Shown: in pieces, positions 1-6,382 of the stretch
Layout: the number at the start of each line of letters is the position of its first letter
Position numbering within the stretch: position 1 is the stretch's first letter
DNA from: an uncultured Clostridia bacterium
GTDB taxonomy: Bacteria > Bacillota > Clostridia > Oscillospirales > Acutalibacteraceae
Reading direction: 5' to 3'
NCBI GenBank assembly: GCA_944380775.1
Contig: CALWIP010000004.1
Coordinates: 1 to 64,000 of the forward strand
Length of the DNA: 64,000 nt
Notes under the pieces: model-generated
Seen by the model: the letters and a program-made list of their open reading frames with translations, nothing else
What the model was told of the DNA's origin: nothing
The model's database searches: none
Translations under genes and position numbers: made by a program

Positions 1-129
1 GGGGTTAAGGTAACGCCGTTTGTGTGCGTATTCAGTTTTTAACACATTCCCTGTCTATCCGCTGTCCGCAAAACCATTGATTTTATTAGCTTTTTGCCGC
101 TATCGCTATCACACCTCATTATTTATCTT

Positions 130-260
130 CCCCGGGAGCATGTTCTTTCTCTCGCGCGCTCTGCGGGGAACTTCCTTTCACCCAGCCCGGCGCGCGGCGT
201 TGGCCTGCCCCCCGCATGGGGGGTGCAGGCTTTAGCCTGCCGCGGCGTGCCCGCCGCAGG
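130..260. repeat. GC-rich dispersed repeat, copy A, with nested hairpins
   Basis: Non-coding stretch beyond the nitroreductase stop. It contains a 21-base block (145-165, core CTCTCGCGCGCTCTGC) that occurs again, inverted and identical, at 40792-40812. Around it both copies keep a CGCGCGGCG box and a short CAGGCT..AGCCTG dyad (here 228-243) next to a CGCGGCG box. Further inverted repeats lie at about 202-230 and 236-264. It looks like a diverged intergenic repeat, not a gene. Positions 1-130 show nothing I can name. Confidence 0.5.
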
Positions 261-263
261 CGC

Positions 264-839
264 TCAGAGGACGATGTCCTCCAGGCGGCGCTTGGGGACA
301 TAGTGGACGTTGTTTTCGTCGCGGGTGTAGTTGAGCGGGTCGCCGGGCTTCGCCTCGGTGAGGACAATGGTCTCCTTCGGCTTGCCGACGGCGACGAGCA
401 GCACCGGCGTCAGGTTTTCCGCCAGGCCGAGCGTCTCCTTCACCGCGGGCGGGTCAAAATTCCCAATCATGCAGCCGCCCAGGCCCATTTCCGCCGCGGC
501 GAGCAGCATCGTCTGCGCCACAATCCCCACGTCCTTCTGGTAGCGCGCAACCGTCTCGCCCCAGTCCATGTTCTGGCAGATGACAATCCACGCCACCGGC
601 CGCGTCCCCGGGAAGGGGAGGTCCAGCTCGGGCAGCGCGCGCGCCCAGCGGGTCAGCGGCTGGATTTTCGCGGCGGTCTCCGGGTCGCTCGCCAGGTAAT
701 ACTGGAACGGCTGGCGGTTCACGCTCGACGGCGCATACCGCGCGCAGTCCACCATTTCGAGCAGCTGCCCGCGCGTGACGGGCACGCTTTCATCATAGCC
801 GCGGTAGCTGCGGTTTTGTTTGAGAAGATCTTTCAGCAT
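264..839 (-). CDS. Nitroreductase family protein
   Basis: A 191-residue FMN-dependent nitroreductase-like oxidoreductase. The N-terminal RSYRGYDE-type motif with the following CARYAPSSVNRQPFQY segment is the usual FMN-phosphate-binding start of the family. A later GLGGCMIGNF segment matches the second flavin contact. Length fits small single-domain members that act as homodimers. The physiological substrate cannot be read from sequence. The ATG is preceded by GGAGGG, and the gene follows the HD-domain gene by 25 bases, so the two are probably co-transcribed. Confidence 0.85.
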   Translation of the reverse strand: MLKDLLKQNRSYRGYDESVPVTRGQLLEMVDCARYAPSSVNRQPFQYYLASDPETAAKIQPLTRWARALPELDLPFPGTRPVAWIVICQNMDWGETVARYQKDVGIVAQTMLLAAAEMGLGGCMIGNFDPPAVKETLGLAENLTPVLLVAVGKPKETIVLTEAKPGDPLNYTRDENNVHYVPKRRLEDIVL

Positions 840-864
840 CCTTTTCCCTCCGGATCCCTCCGCG

Positions 865-1353
865 TCAGACGGCGGCCGCGCGGGCCGCCCAGCGGGAGAA
901 TTTCAGCAAATGGTAAAAGCGCAGGCCCTCGGCCGCGGCGCAGAATTTGTCGGCGCAGGACACCACGAACGATTCGCGGTAACGCGGCGGGCGGAGCGTG
1001 AGCGGCCACATGTGTTTCACGATGATGTCGCGCTCGCAGTCCGTCAAGGGGAACAGCCGCTCCGCGTTTTGCAGCGCCGTGCGCGGATGGGTGAACCCGT
1101 GCGGCCCTTTGTGCGGGTCCTTGTGCCAGTCGTAGAGGAAAAGGTCGTGCAGCAGGCCGCCGCGCGCCGCTTCCCGGTAAGAAAGGCCCAGCTTTTTGCA
1201 CATCCAGTAGCTCACATACGCCACGCAGACGCTGTGCTCCAGGCAGCTCACATCGCCGTGCTGCGGCAGGCGCTCCATCGAGCGCACCGCCGGGCTCTGC
1301 AATAAATCGGCGACGCAGAGCAAAAATTCCGCTTCTTCCTTCGTCTCAGGCAA
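865..1353 (-). CDS. HD-domain protein (probable phosphohydrolase)
   Basis: A 162-residue protein with an HD-type metal site: His in CLEHSVCVAY, His-Asp in GGLLHDLFLYDW, and a late Asp in CADKF. This matches small HD-superfamily phosphohydrolases of Firmicutes. The substrate is unknown. An in-frame ATG lies at 1368, but the best ribosome site (GGGAGG, 1361-1366) overlaps that codon region and sits 7 bases before a TTG at 1351-1353, so TTG is the chosen start. The nitroreductase gene follows immediately. The leader holds a promoter directly followed by a terminator hairpin. Confidence 0.8.
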   Translation of the reverse strand: MPETKEEAEFLLCVADLLQSPAVRSMERLPQHGDVSCLEHSVCVAYVSYWMCKKLGLSYREAARGGLLHDLFLYDWHKDPHKGPHGFTHPRTALQNAERLFPLTDCERDIIVKHMWPLTLRPPRYRESFVVSCADKFCAAAEGLRFYHLLKFSRWAARAAAV

Positions 1354-1403
1354 ACCGATTCCTCCCATCTCCAGGCGGCATGCCGCCCAAACGGCCGGCG
1401 TAG

Positions 1404-1439
1404 GAAAAAGGGGCCCGCCTGCCGGAAGAGGGCCCCCTT
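1404..1439 (-). terminator. Intrinsic terminator after dtd (also in the leader of the HD-domain gene)
   Basis: Minus-strand stem AAGGGGGCCCTCT paired with GGGCCCCTT, followed by a short T run (TTTTT) at 1404-1408. It ends the Xaa-Pro peptidase-dtd transcript. It also lies only a few bases after the start of the promoter at 1452-1480, so it would act as an attenuator for the HD-nitroreductase pair. A perfect 14-base palindrome (GGCGGCATGCCGCC, 1374-1387) follows before the HD gene. Confidence 0.7.
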
Positions 1440-1451
1440 GGTCTATGTTCC

Positions 1452-1480
1452 ATTATAGCAAGACGCGCGGCAAAAAGCAA
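1452..1480 (-). promoter_or_regulatory. Sigma-A promoter upstream of HD-domain/nitroreductase genes
   Basis: Minus strand TTGCTT (1475-1480), 17-base spacer, TATAAT (1452-1457) with an extended TGC in front. The predicted start, near 1445, is only about 6 bases before the terminator hairpin. Confidence 0.6.
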
Positions 1481-1503
1481 GCGAAACCGCGGCGGCGGCG
1501 CTG

Positions 1504-1962
1504 TCAATGTTTGCCGGGGAGGTCCGCCGTATCCAGAAGGATGGTCACGGGGCCGTCGTTCTGGAGGGAGACGAGCATGTCTGCGCCGAATTCCCCGTGC
1601 TGCACGGGGACGCCCGCCTCGCGCAACGCCTGCTGGAAGGCTTCGTAAAGCGGCACGGCGGTCTCCGGGCGCGCCGCCCCGGTGAAGGACGGCCGCTTGC
1701 CGTGGCGGCAGTCGGCGTAAAGCGTAAACTGCGAAACCACCAGCGCTTCCCCGCCCGTTTCAAGCAAAGAGCGGTTCATCTTCCCGTTTTCGTCCTCAAA
1801 GATGCGCAGCCCCGCGCATTTTGCGGCCAGCTGCCGGGCCTGGGCCTCCGTGTCGTCCGGCGCGACGCCGAGCAGGATCAAAAGCCCCGGGCCGGTCTGC
1901 GCGGCGGTCTCCCCCGCAATGGCCACGGAGGCCGCGCGCACCCTTTGCAAAACGGCGCGCAT
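1504..1962 (-). CDS. dtd: D-aminoacyl-tRNA deacylase
   Basis: A 152-residue DTD that hydrolyses D-amino acids wrongly attached to tRNA. The two family hallmarks are present: the SQFTLYAD motif that shapes the active site and the C-terminal NDGPVTI motif (cross-subunit Gly-cisPro). The N-terminus [13 protein letters not shown] is typical and length is standard, so it should form a homodimer in the cytosol. Its ATG shares one base with the TGA of the upstream peptidase gene (TGATG), implying coupled translation. Confidence 0.95.
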   Translation of the reverse strand: MRAVLQRVRAASVAIAGETAAQTGPGLLILLGVAPDDTEAQARQLAAKCAGLRIFEDENGKMNRSLLETGGEALVVSQFTLYADCRHGKRPSFTGAARPETAVPLYEAFQQALREAGVPVQHGEFGADMLVSLQNDGPVTILLDTADLPGKH

Positions 1963-3035
1963 CAGCCCACCACCTGCAGGTCCTTCGGGTACCGGTTGAG
2001 CACTTCGCAGCCCGTCTCGGTGACAAGGACGAGGTCTTCGATGCGCACGCCGAATTCGCCGGGGAGGTAGATGCCCGGCTCGATGGAAAACGCCATGCCC
2101 GGCTCTGCCACCGCGCCGGAGGAGGCGCTCACGTCCGGGCTCTCATGGCATTCCAGGCCGATGCCATGGCCGAGCCGGTGCGTGAAATACGGCCCGTAGC
2201 CGCCCTTTTCAATCACCTCGCGCGCGGCGCGGTCCACCTCGCGCAGCGGGACGCCGGGCCGCACCGCGGCAATGCCCGCGAGGTTCGCCTGGCGCACCAG
2301 CTCGTACACCTCGCGCTGTTTTTCGCCCGCATGCTGGAAAAATACCGTGCGGGTCATGTCGCACCAATAGAGCGGCGCGGGGTTGTAGAGGTCGAGCACA
2401 ATGCTGTCGCCGGGCTTGGGCAGGTCCGCCGAGGGCGCATGGTGCGGGTCCGCGGCGTTTGCGCCGTAGCAGGCGAGCTGCCCTTCCGCCGAACGCGCGC
2501 CGCAGCGCGTGAGGTAGGCGCGCGCCGTGAGGTCCGTCATCGCAAGCTCGCTGCGGCTGGCGCTGACGGCGGCGATGGCCTCGGCGACCACCTCGTCGTT
2601 GATGCGGGAGGCCGCGCGCAGCGCCTCGATCTCCTCGGCGTCCTTGTGCATGCGCGTCTCGTCCACCGGCGCAGAACCGAGCACCGGGCGGACGTCAGGC
2701 CGCAGCGCGCACAGGCGGATCAAAAATTTGCTCTGCCAGGTTTTGTCAATGCCCAGCGCGCCGGGCCGCACCGCGCGGGAAAGACCCTCCACGGGGTCGT
2801 CGCTGTCGGTGTGCAGCACCAGCTCCACGCCGTCCTGTTCCTCCAGCGCAAACAGCGTGTTCGCAAACAACAGCCGCTGCCCGTCCCGGTTCAGGTAAAG
2901 GGCGAGCATGCGCTCCATCGGCTCGGTCCAACGGCCGGTGAGGTAATAAACCGAGGCCGGAGCGGTTACGATAATCTGGTCCAAAGAATGCCGCCGCATG
3001 GCTTCCAGCACGCGGGCAATCCTGCTTTCATTCAT
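1962..3035 (-). CDS. M24 family Xaa-Pro peptidase
   Basis: A 357-residue metallopeptidase of the pita-bread fold, most like Xaa-Pro dipeptidase or aminopeptidase P of Firmicutes. It releases residues next to proline from peptides. An N-terminal creatinase-like domain (about 1-125) is followed by the catalytic domain with metal ligands in VLDLYN, the Asp of WCDMTRT, the His of HRLGHGIG, the Glu of SIEPGIY and the Glu of RIEDLVLV. The frame stays open to 3173, but the ATG at 3033-3035 has a strong SD (GAAGGAGGAA) and gives the normal N-terminus. First gene of an operon with dtd. Confidence 0.93.
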   Translation of the reverse strand: MNESRIARVLEAMRRHSLDQIIVTAPASVYYLTGRWTEPMERMLALYLNRDGQRLLFANTLFALEEQDGVELVLHTDSDDPVEGLSRAVRPGALGIDKTWQSKFLIRLCALRPDVRPVLGSAPVDETRMHKDAEEIEALRAASRINDEVVAEAIAAVSASRSELAMTDLTARAYLTRCGARSAEGQLACYGANAADPHHAPSADLPKPGDSIVLDLYNPAPLYWCDMTRTVFFQHAGEKQREVYELVRQANLAGIAAVRPGVPLREVDRAAREVIEKGGYGPYFTHRLGHGIGLECHESPDVSASSGAVAEPGMAFSIEPGIYLPGEFGVRIEDLVLVTETGCEVLNRYPKDLQVVG

Positions 3036-3077
3036 GGGATTTCCTCCTTCCGGTCCCCGCGGAGCGGGTCCACCCCT

Positions 3078-3106
3078 ATTGTAGCACACCGCGCGCCGTT
3101 CTTCCA
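3078..3106 (-). promoter_or_regulatory. Extended -10 promoter for the Xaa-Pro peptidase-dtd operon
   Basis: Minus strand TACAAT (3078-3083) preceded by TGC (extended -10), with a poor -35 (TGGAAG, 3101-3106) at 17 bases. It is divergent from the AI-2E permease promoter. A perfect hairpin (TTTCGGGGG, CCTT loop, CCCCCGAAA) lies between the two at 3123-3144. Confidence 0.5.
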
Positions 3107-3145
3107 GCGCCGGGGCGAATTTTTCGGGGGCCTTCCCCCGAAAGC

Positions 3146-3174
3146 TGGACATCGGCGGCGCGCTGCGGTACAAT
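3146..3174 (+). promoter_or_regulatory. Sigma-A promoter for the AI-2E family permease
   Basis: TGGACA (3146-3151), 17-base spacer, TACAAT (3169-3174). The in-frame ATG at 3173 overlaps the -10 box and so cannot be the translation start. Confidence 0.6.
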
Positions 3175-3220
3175 GAAAAGGAACGATGGGAGGATCTGCT
3201 TTGGAAGGGAGGGCGTTTCC

Positions 3221-4390
3221 GTGGAGTGGAACCGGAAAAACGTCAAGACGGCCGCGCTGCTCATTGCGGGCGGCATCGCGTTCGCCTGGGTGCTGCAAAA
3301 CATTGGGGCGGCCGGCCTGGTGTTCAACACCGTGATGGGCCTGCTCGCGCCGTTTGTGCTGGGCCTGGTCATCGCCTTTGTGCTCAACGTGCCGATGCGC
3401 GCCATTGAAAGCGCGCTCTTTGGGCGGCTCAAGGCCTCCCGCAAACCGAACAAACGGCTGCGCCGGTTCATCCGCCCGGCGAGCTTTTTCCTCACGCTGC
3501 TCTGCTTTGCGGCGGCGCTCGCGCTGTTCCTGTTCATCATCATCCCGGAGGTGGCCCGCACCGTGGAGACGCTGCCCGCGCGGCTGACCGAATTCTTCCG
3601 GCAGGCCGAGGCCTGGCTCGCCGGGCTGGACGTGCGCATCCCCACGCTGGAAGAGCTGCTGGAAAGCCTGGAACTCAACTGGGAATCCATTGGCCAGGGC
3701 CTGTTCTCCTTCCTGCAAAACGGCGCGACAAACCTCATCAGCTCGACCGTGGACATTGCGACGACGGTGTTCAACAGCCTGTTTAATTTCTTCATGGGCT
3801 TTATCTTCGCCGTGTACGTCCTGCTGCAAAAGGAAAAGCTCGGCATCCAGACGCGCAAGCTGCTTTACGCCTACCTGCCGGAGAAAAAGGCGGATACCCT
3901 TCTGGAGATTGCGTCCCTCACGAACTATATTTTCTCGAAATTCATCTCCGGTCAATGCCTGGAAGCCTGCATTTTGGGGATGCTCTTCTTTATCGCGATG
4001 TCGCTGTTCCAATTCCCCTACGCGATGATGGTCTCGGTCTTCATCGCCGTGATGGCGCTCATCCCGGTGGTGGGCGCGTTCATCGGCTGCGTGTTCGGCG
4101 CGTTCATGCTCTTCATCACGGACCCGATGCAGGCGGTGTGGTTTGTGGTGATGTTCCTCGTCATCCAGCAGGTCGAAGGCAACCTGATCTACCCGCGCGT
4201 GGTGGGCAGCACCATCGGCCTGCCGCCGATGTGGGTGCTGTTCGCGGTGCTGGTGGGCGGCAGCCTGATGGGCCTGCCTGGCGTGCTCATCGGCGTGCCG
4301 CTCTGCTCGGTGGCCTACACGCTGCTCAAGCGCTCCACCAACGACCGCCTGCGCAAAAAGCGCATCCCGCTGGGGAAATATCTGGAGTAA
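3221..4390 (+). CDS. AI-2E family transporter (permease)
   Basis: A 389-residue integral membrane protein of the AI-2E/PerM/TqsA superfamily. Family members export autoinducer-2 or small molecules, or exchange ions; the substrate here is not readable. It has about eight hydrophobic segments: two near the N-terminus, one at about 85-110, a soluble region, then a C-terminal cluster with the family-typical AFIGCVFGAF and VVGSTIGLPPMWVLFAVLVGG segments. The GTG at 3221 follows GGAAGGGAGGG by 7 bases. The upstream ATG at 3173 is inside the -10 box. Monocistronic, with its own terminator. Confidence 0.88.
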   Translation: MEWNRKNVKTAALLIAGGIAFAWVLQNIGAAGLVFNTVMGLLAPFVLGLVIAFVLNVPMRAIESALFGRLKASRKPNKRLRRFIRPASFFLTLLCFAAALALFLFIIIPEVARTVETLPARLTEFFRQAEAWLAGLDVRIPTLEELLESLELNWESIGQGLFSFLQNGATNLISSTVDIATTVFNSLFNFFMGFIFAVYVLLQKEKLGIQTRKLLYAYLPEKKADTLLEIASLTNYIFSKFISGQCLEACILGMLFFIAMSLFQFPYAMMVSVFIAVMALIPVVGAFIGCVFGAFMLFITDPMQAVWFVVMFLVIQQVEGNLIYPRVVGSTIGLPPMWVLFAVLVGGSLMGLPGVLIGVPLCSVAYTLLKRSTNDRLRKKRIPLGKYLE

Positions 4391-4404
4391 CCCCCACAAA
4401 AAGC

Positions 4405-4436
4405 AAGCCGCCGCCGGCCCCGCGCGGCGGCTTTTT
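4405..4436 (+). terminator. Intrinsic terminator of the AI-2E permease gene
   Basis: Stem AAGCCGCCGC paired with GCGGCGGCTT, ending in a T run, 15 bases after the stop codon. Confidence 0.85.
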
Positions 4437-4461
4437 CCGGGCGGCGGCGCGCCCCTAACAG

Positions 4462-4508
4462 AAAAAGCCCCGAAAACAGCGGGAACCCGCCGTTTCCGGG
4501 GCTTGTTT
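4462..4508 (-). terminator. Terminator of tRNA-Gly (probably bidirectional)
   Basis: Minus-strand stem AAGCCCCGGAAAC / GTTTTCGGGGCTT enclosing an inner GCGGG/CCCGC pair, followed by TTTTT. The opposite strand also ends in T residues. Confidence 0.75.
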
Positions 4509-4509
4509 T

Positions 4510-4583
<74 letters not shown>

Positions 4584-4595
4584 GAATACTTTAAT

Positions 4596-4624
4596 AGTAT
4601 AGCACATCCTGCGGGGATTTGCAA
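4596..4624 (-). promoter_or_regulatory. Promoter of tRNA-Gly
   Basis: Minus strand TTGCAA (4619-4624), exactly 17 bases, TATACT (4596-4601) with extended TGC. The start would lie a few bases before the mature tRNA 5' end. Confidence 0.8.
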
Positions 4625-4691
4625 GGGCTTTTTGCAAAATTTTAACCGCCGCTTTACATAATGGATTCCTTCGGAAAGCTCGACAAAAAAT

Positions 4692-4797
4692 ACTTCCACA
4701 TTTTCCACCGTGTTTTCCACAGAAAAAGCGGATGCCGCCTGTTTTTTATCCGGTTTTCCACCGTCTCCACAGGCCTGTGGAGGGGAAAAGTGGAAAT
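4692..4797. other. Cluster of DnaA-box-like TCCAC motifs with an 18-base palindrome
   Basis: The 361-base gap between tRNA-Gly and ypeB holds at least seven copies of a TCCAC-core 9-mer in about 105 bases. On the plus strand: ACTTCCACA (4692), TTTTCCACC (4701), TTTTCCACA (4713), TTTTCCACC (4754), GTCTCCACA (4763). On the minus strand: near 4776-4784 and 4789-4797. TTTTCCACA fits the general DnaA-box consensus TTWTNCACA exactly. Positions 4765-4782 are a perfect palindrome, CTCCACAGGCCTGTGGAG. The local base composition is clearly more AT-rich than the surroundings. No gene fits here. Confidence 0.45.
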
Positions 4798-4847
4798 CTC
4801 CCCCGCCTTTTCGTTGACATAAGATGGATTTCCCCTTTTTTTCCGGT

Positions 4848-4854
4848 CATTCTA
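4848..4854 (+). promoter_or_regulatory. Possible sigma-G -10 element for ypeB
   Basis: CATTCTA at 4848-4854 matches the forespore sigma-G -10 consensus CATWMTA. A convincing -35 (GHATR) is not seen at the expected distance; the closest match is GGATT at 4826-4830. Known biology (ypeB is sigma-G dependent in Bacillus) makes it worth recording. TTGACA at 4814-4819 has no good sigma-A -10 partner. Confidence 0.3.
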
Positions 4855-4944
4855 CCGGAAAAGCGCGCGGGGCCTGCATAAGCGGCCGGTGCGGCGCGGA
4901 TACTAACGCTGCCGCGCCCTTGGGGCGCCGGAAGGAGGCGTTTT

Positions 4945-6276
4945 ATGACACGCAGAAGGAAGATCCAGCTGGCGAGCGTGCTGGCGGCGGCGTTCGTCGC
5001 GCTGGCGGGAAGCGCTTACGCGGGCTATGTGCTGGCCGGGCGCTACCGCGGCAGCCTGGAGCAGACCTACCGCCGCGCGCTGAGCGACTTGAACGACTAC
5101 GTCGCGGCCATTGAGACCACGCTGGAGAAGGCCGTCTACGCCAACACGCTGCCGCAGCAGAACGGCGTAGCCGCCAAACTGATCCGTGAGGCGAGCGGCG
5201 CGCAGGCGGCGCTCGCGGTGCTGCCCGCGGGGGACAGCGACCTTTCCAACGTGAGCCGCTTTTTGTCGCAGGTGGGGGAATACGCGCTCTCGCTCTCTTC
5301 GAAAGTCAGCGCGGGCGGGACCGTGACGGAGGAGGAATACGAGACCCTACGCGAGCTGGGCGGCTACGCCGCGGCGCTGCGCGGGAAATTGGCGGACACG
5401 GAATCCCGCATCCTCAACACGGGGGAGCGCATCGGCGAAGCGCTCTCCACAGGGAACTTGGAAAAGGCCGCGCCCTCCGCGTTCCAGGGCTCGCTGGAAG
5501 AAACCGCGGAGGAGTTCGCCGATTACCCCACGCTGATCTACGACGGGCCGTTTTCGGACCATATCGGCCAGATGGAGCCGAAATTCCTCGACGGCAAGGC
5601 GGAAATTTTGCAGGGCAACGCCCAGACGGCGGCCGCCGCCTTTTGGGGCGTGCCGCACGGCGGCGTGACCCACACCGGCGACACGGCGGGCGGCCTGCCG
5701 ACCTATAATTTTTCCTACGGGGACGCCCGCGTCAGCATCACCAAGGCGGGCGGCTACGCGGCGTCGATGATCGACCCGCGCGCCGTGGGCGAGACGTCCC
5801 TCGGCTATGAGGAGGCGCTCGCCCGCGCGAAGGATTTTTTGGAGCAGCGCGGCGTGAGCGGGATGCGCGAGAGCTATTATGTCATCCACGACGGGAAATG
5901 CGTCATCAATTTCGCCTACAGCGAGGGGGACCTGATCTTTTACCCGGACCTCATCAAGGTCGCCGTGGCGCTGGATAACGGGCAAATCGTCGAATATGAC
6001 GCCACCGGCTACCTGATGAACCACCACAACCGCCCGGCGCAGCAGCCGGCGCTCTCCGTGCAGGAGGCGCAGCAAAACGTGAGCCCGCACCTCACGGTGC
6101 AGGATGCGCGCCCGTGCGTCATCCCGACGGCGGGGTCCAACGAGGCGCTCTGCTACGAGTACCACTGCCTGGGCGAGGCGGGCGAGGAAGTGCTGGTCTA
6201 CCTCGACGCGCAGACCGGCTTGGAACGGCAGATCCTCATCCTGACGCGCAGCGACAACGGCGTTTTAACGCGCTGA
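4945..6276 (+). CDS. ypeB: Germination protein YpeB
   Basis: A 443-residue spore protein. In Bacillus, YpeB stabilises the cortex-lytic enzyme SleB in the inner spore membrane and is needed for cortex hydrolysis during germination. One N-terminal membrane anchor (about 8-30) is followed by a helical N-terminal domain (about 35-190) and a C-terminal region with PepSY-like repeats. The latter include segments around GYEEALARAKDFLEQRG and LSVQEAQQNVSPHLTVQ. Length matches the family. SD GGAAGGAGG precedes the ATG. Unlike the usual sleB-ypeB pair, no sleB lies next to it; the upstream neighbour is tRNA-Gly on the other strand. Confidence 0.9.
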   Translation: MTRRRKIQLASVLAAAFVALAGSAYAGYVLAGRYRGSLEQTYRRALSDLNDYVAAIETTLEKAVYANTLPQQNGVAAKLIREASGAQAALAVLPAGDSDLSNVSRFLSQVGEYALSLSSKVSAGGTVTEEEYETLRELGGYAAALRGKLADTESRILNTGERIGEALSTGNLEKAAPSAFQGSLEETAEEFADYPTLIYDGPFSDHIGQMEPKFLDGKAEILQGNAQTAAAAFWGVPHGGVTHTGDTAGGLPTYNFSYGDARVSITKAGGYAASMIDPRAVGETSLGYEEALARAKDFLEQRGVSGMRESYYVIHDGKCVINFAYSEGDLIFYPDLIKVAVALDNGQIVEYDATGYLMNHHNRPAQQPALSVQEAQQNVSPHLTVQDARPCVIPTAGSNEALCYEYHCLGEAGEEVLVYLDAQTGLERQILILTRSDNGVLTR

Positions 6277-6284
6277 CCATGCGG

Positions 6285-6315
6285 AAAGCCCGCCCCGGGA
6301 CGCGGGACGGGCTTT
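6285..6315 (+). terminator. Terminator of ypeB, first hairpin
   Basis: Stem AAAGCCCG-CCC / GGG-CGGGCTTT, one mismatch, ending in TTTT. Confidence 0.75.
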
Positions 6316-6323
6316 TGCTTGGC

Positions 6324-6354
6324 AGGGGTCCCCGGCGGGGGATCCCTTTTTTTT
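6324..6354 (+). terminator. Terminator of ypeB, second hairpin
   Basis: A second stem (AGGGGTCCCC / GGGGGATCCCT) with a run of eight T residues, 9 bases after the first. Tandem terminators protect the convergent ATPase gene. Confidence 0.65.
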
Positions 6355-6382
6355 AGTTTCAAACAATCCCCGCAGGGGGTCT

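Noticed and set aside
3173..3220. ATG 48 bases upstream of the AI-2E permease GTG start
   Set aside because: It lies within the -10 box of the promoter, and the GTG has a far better ribosome site.
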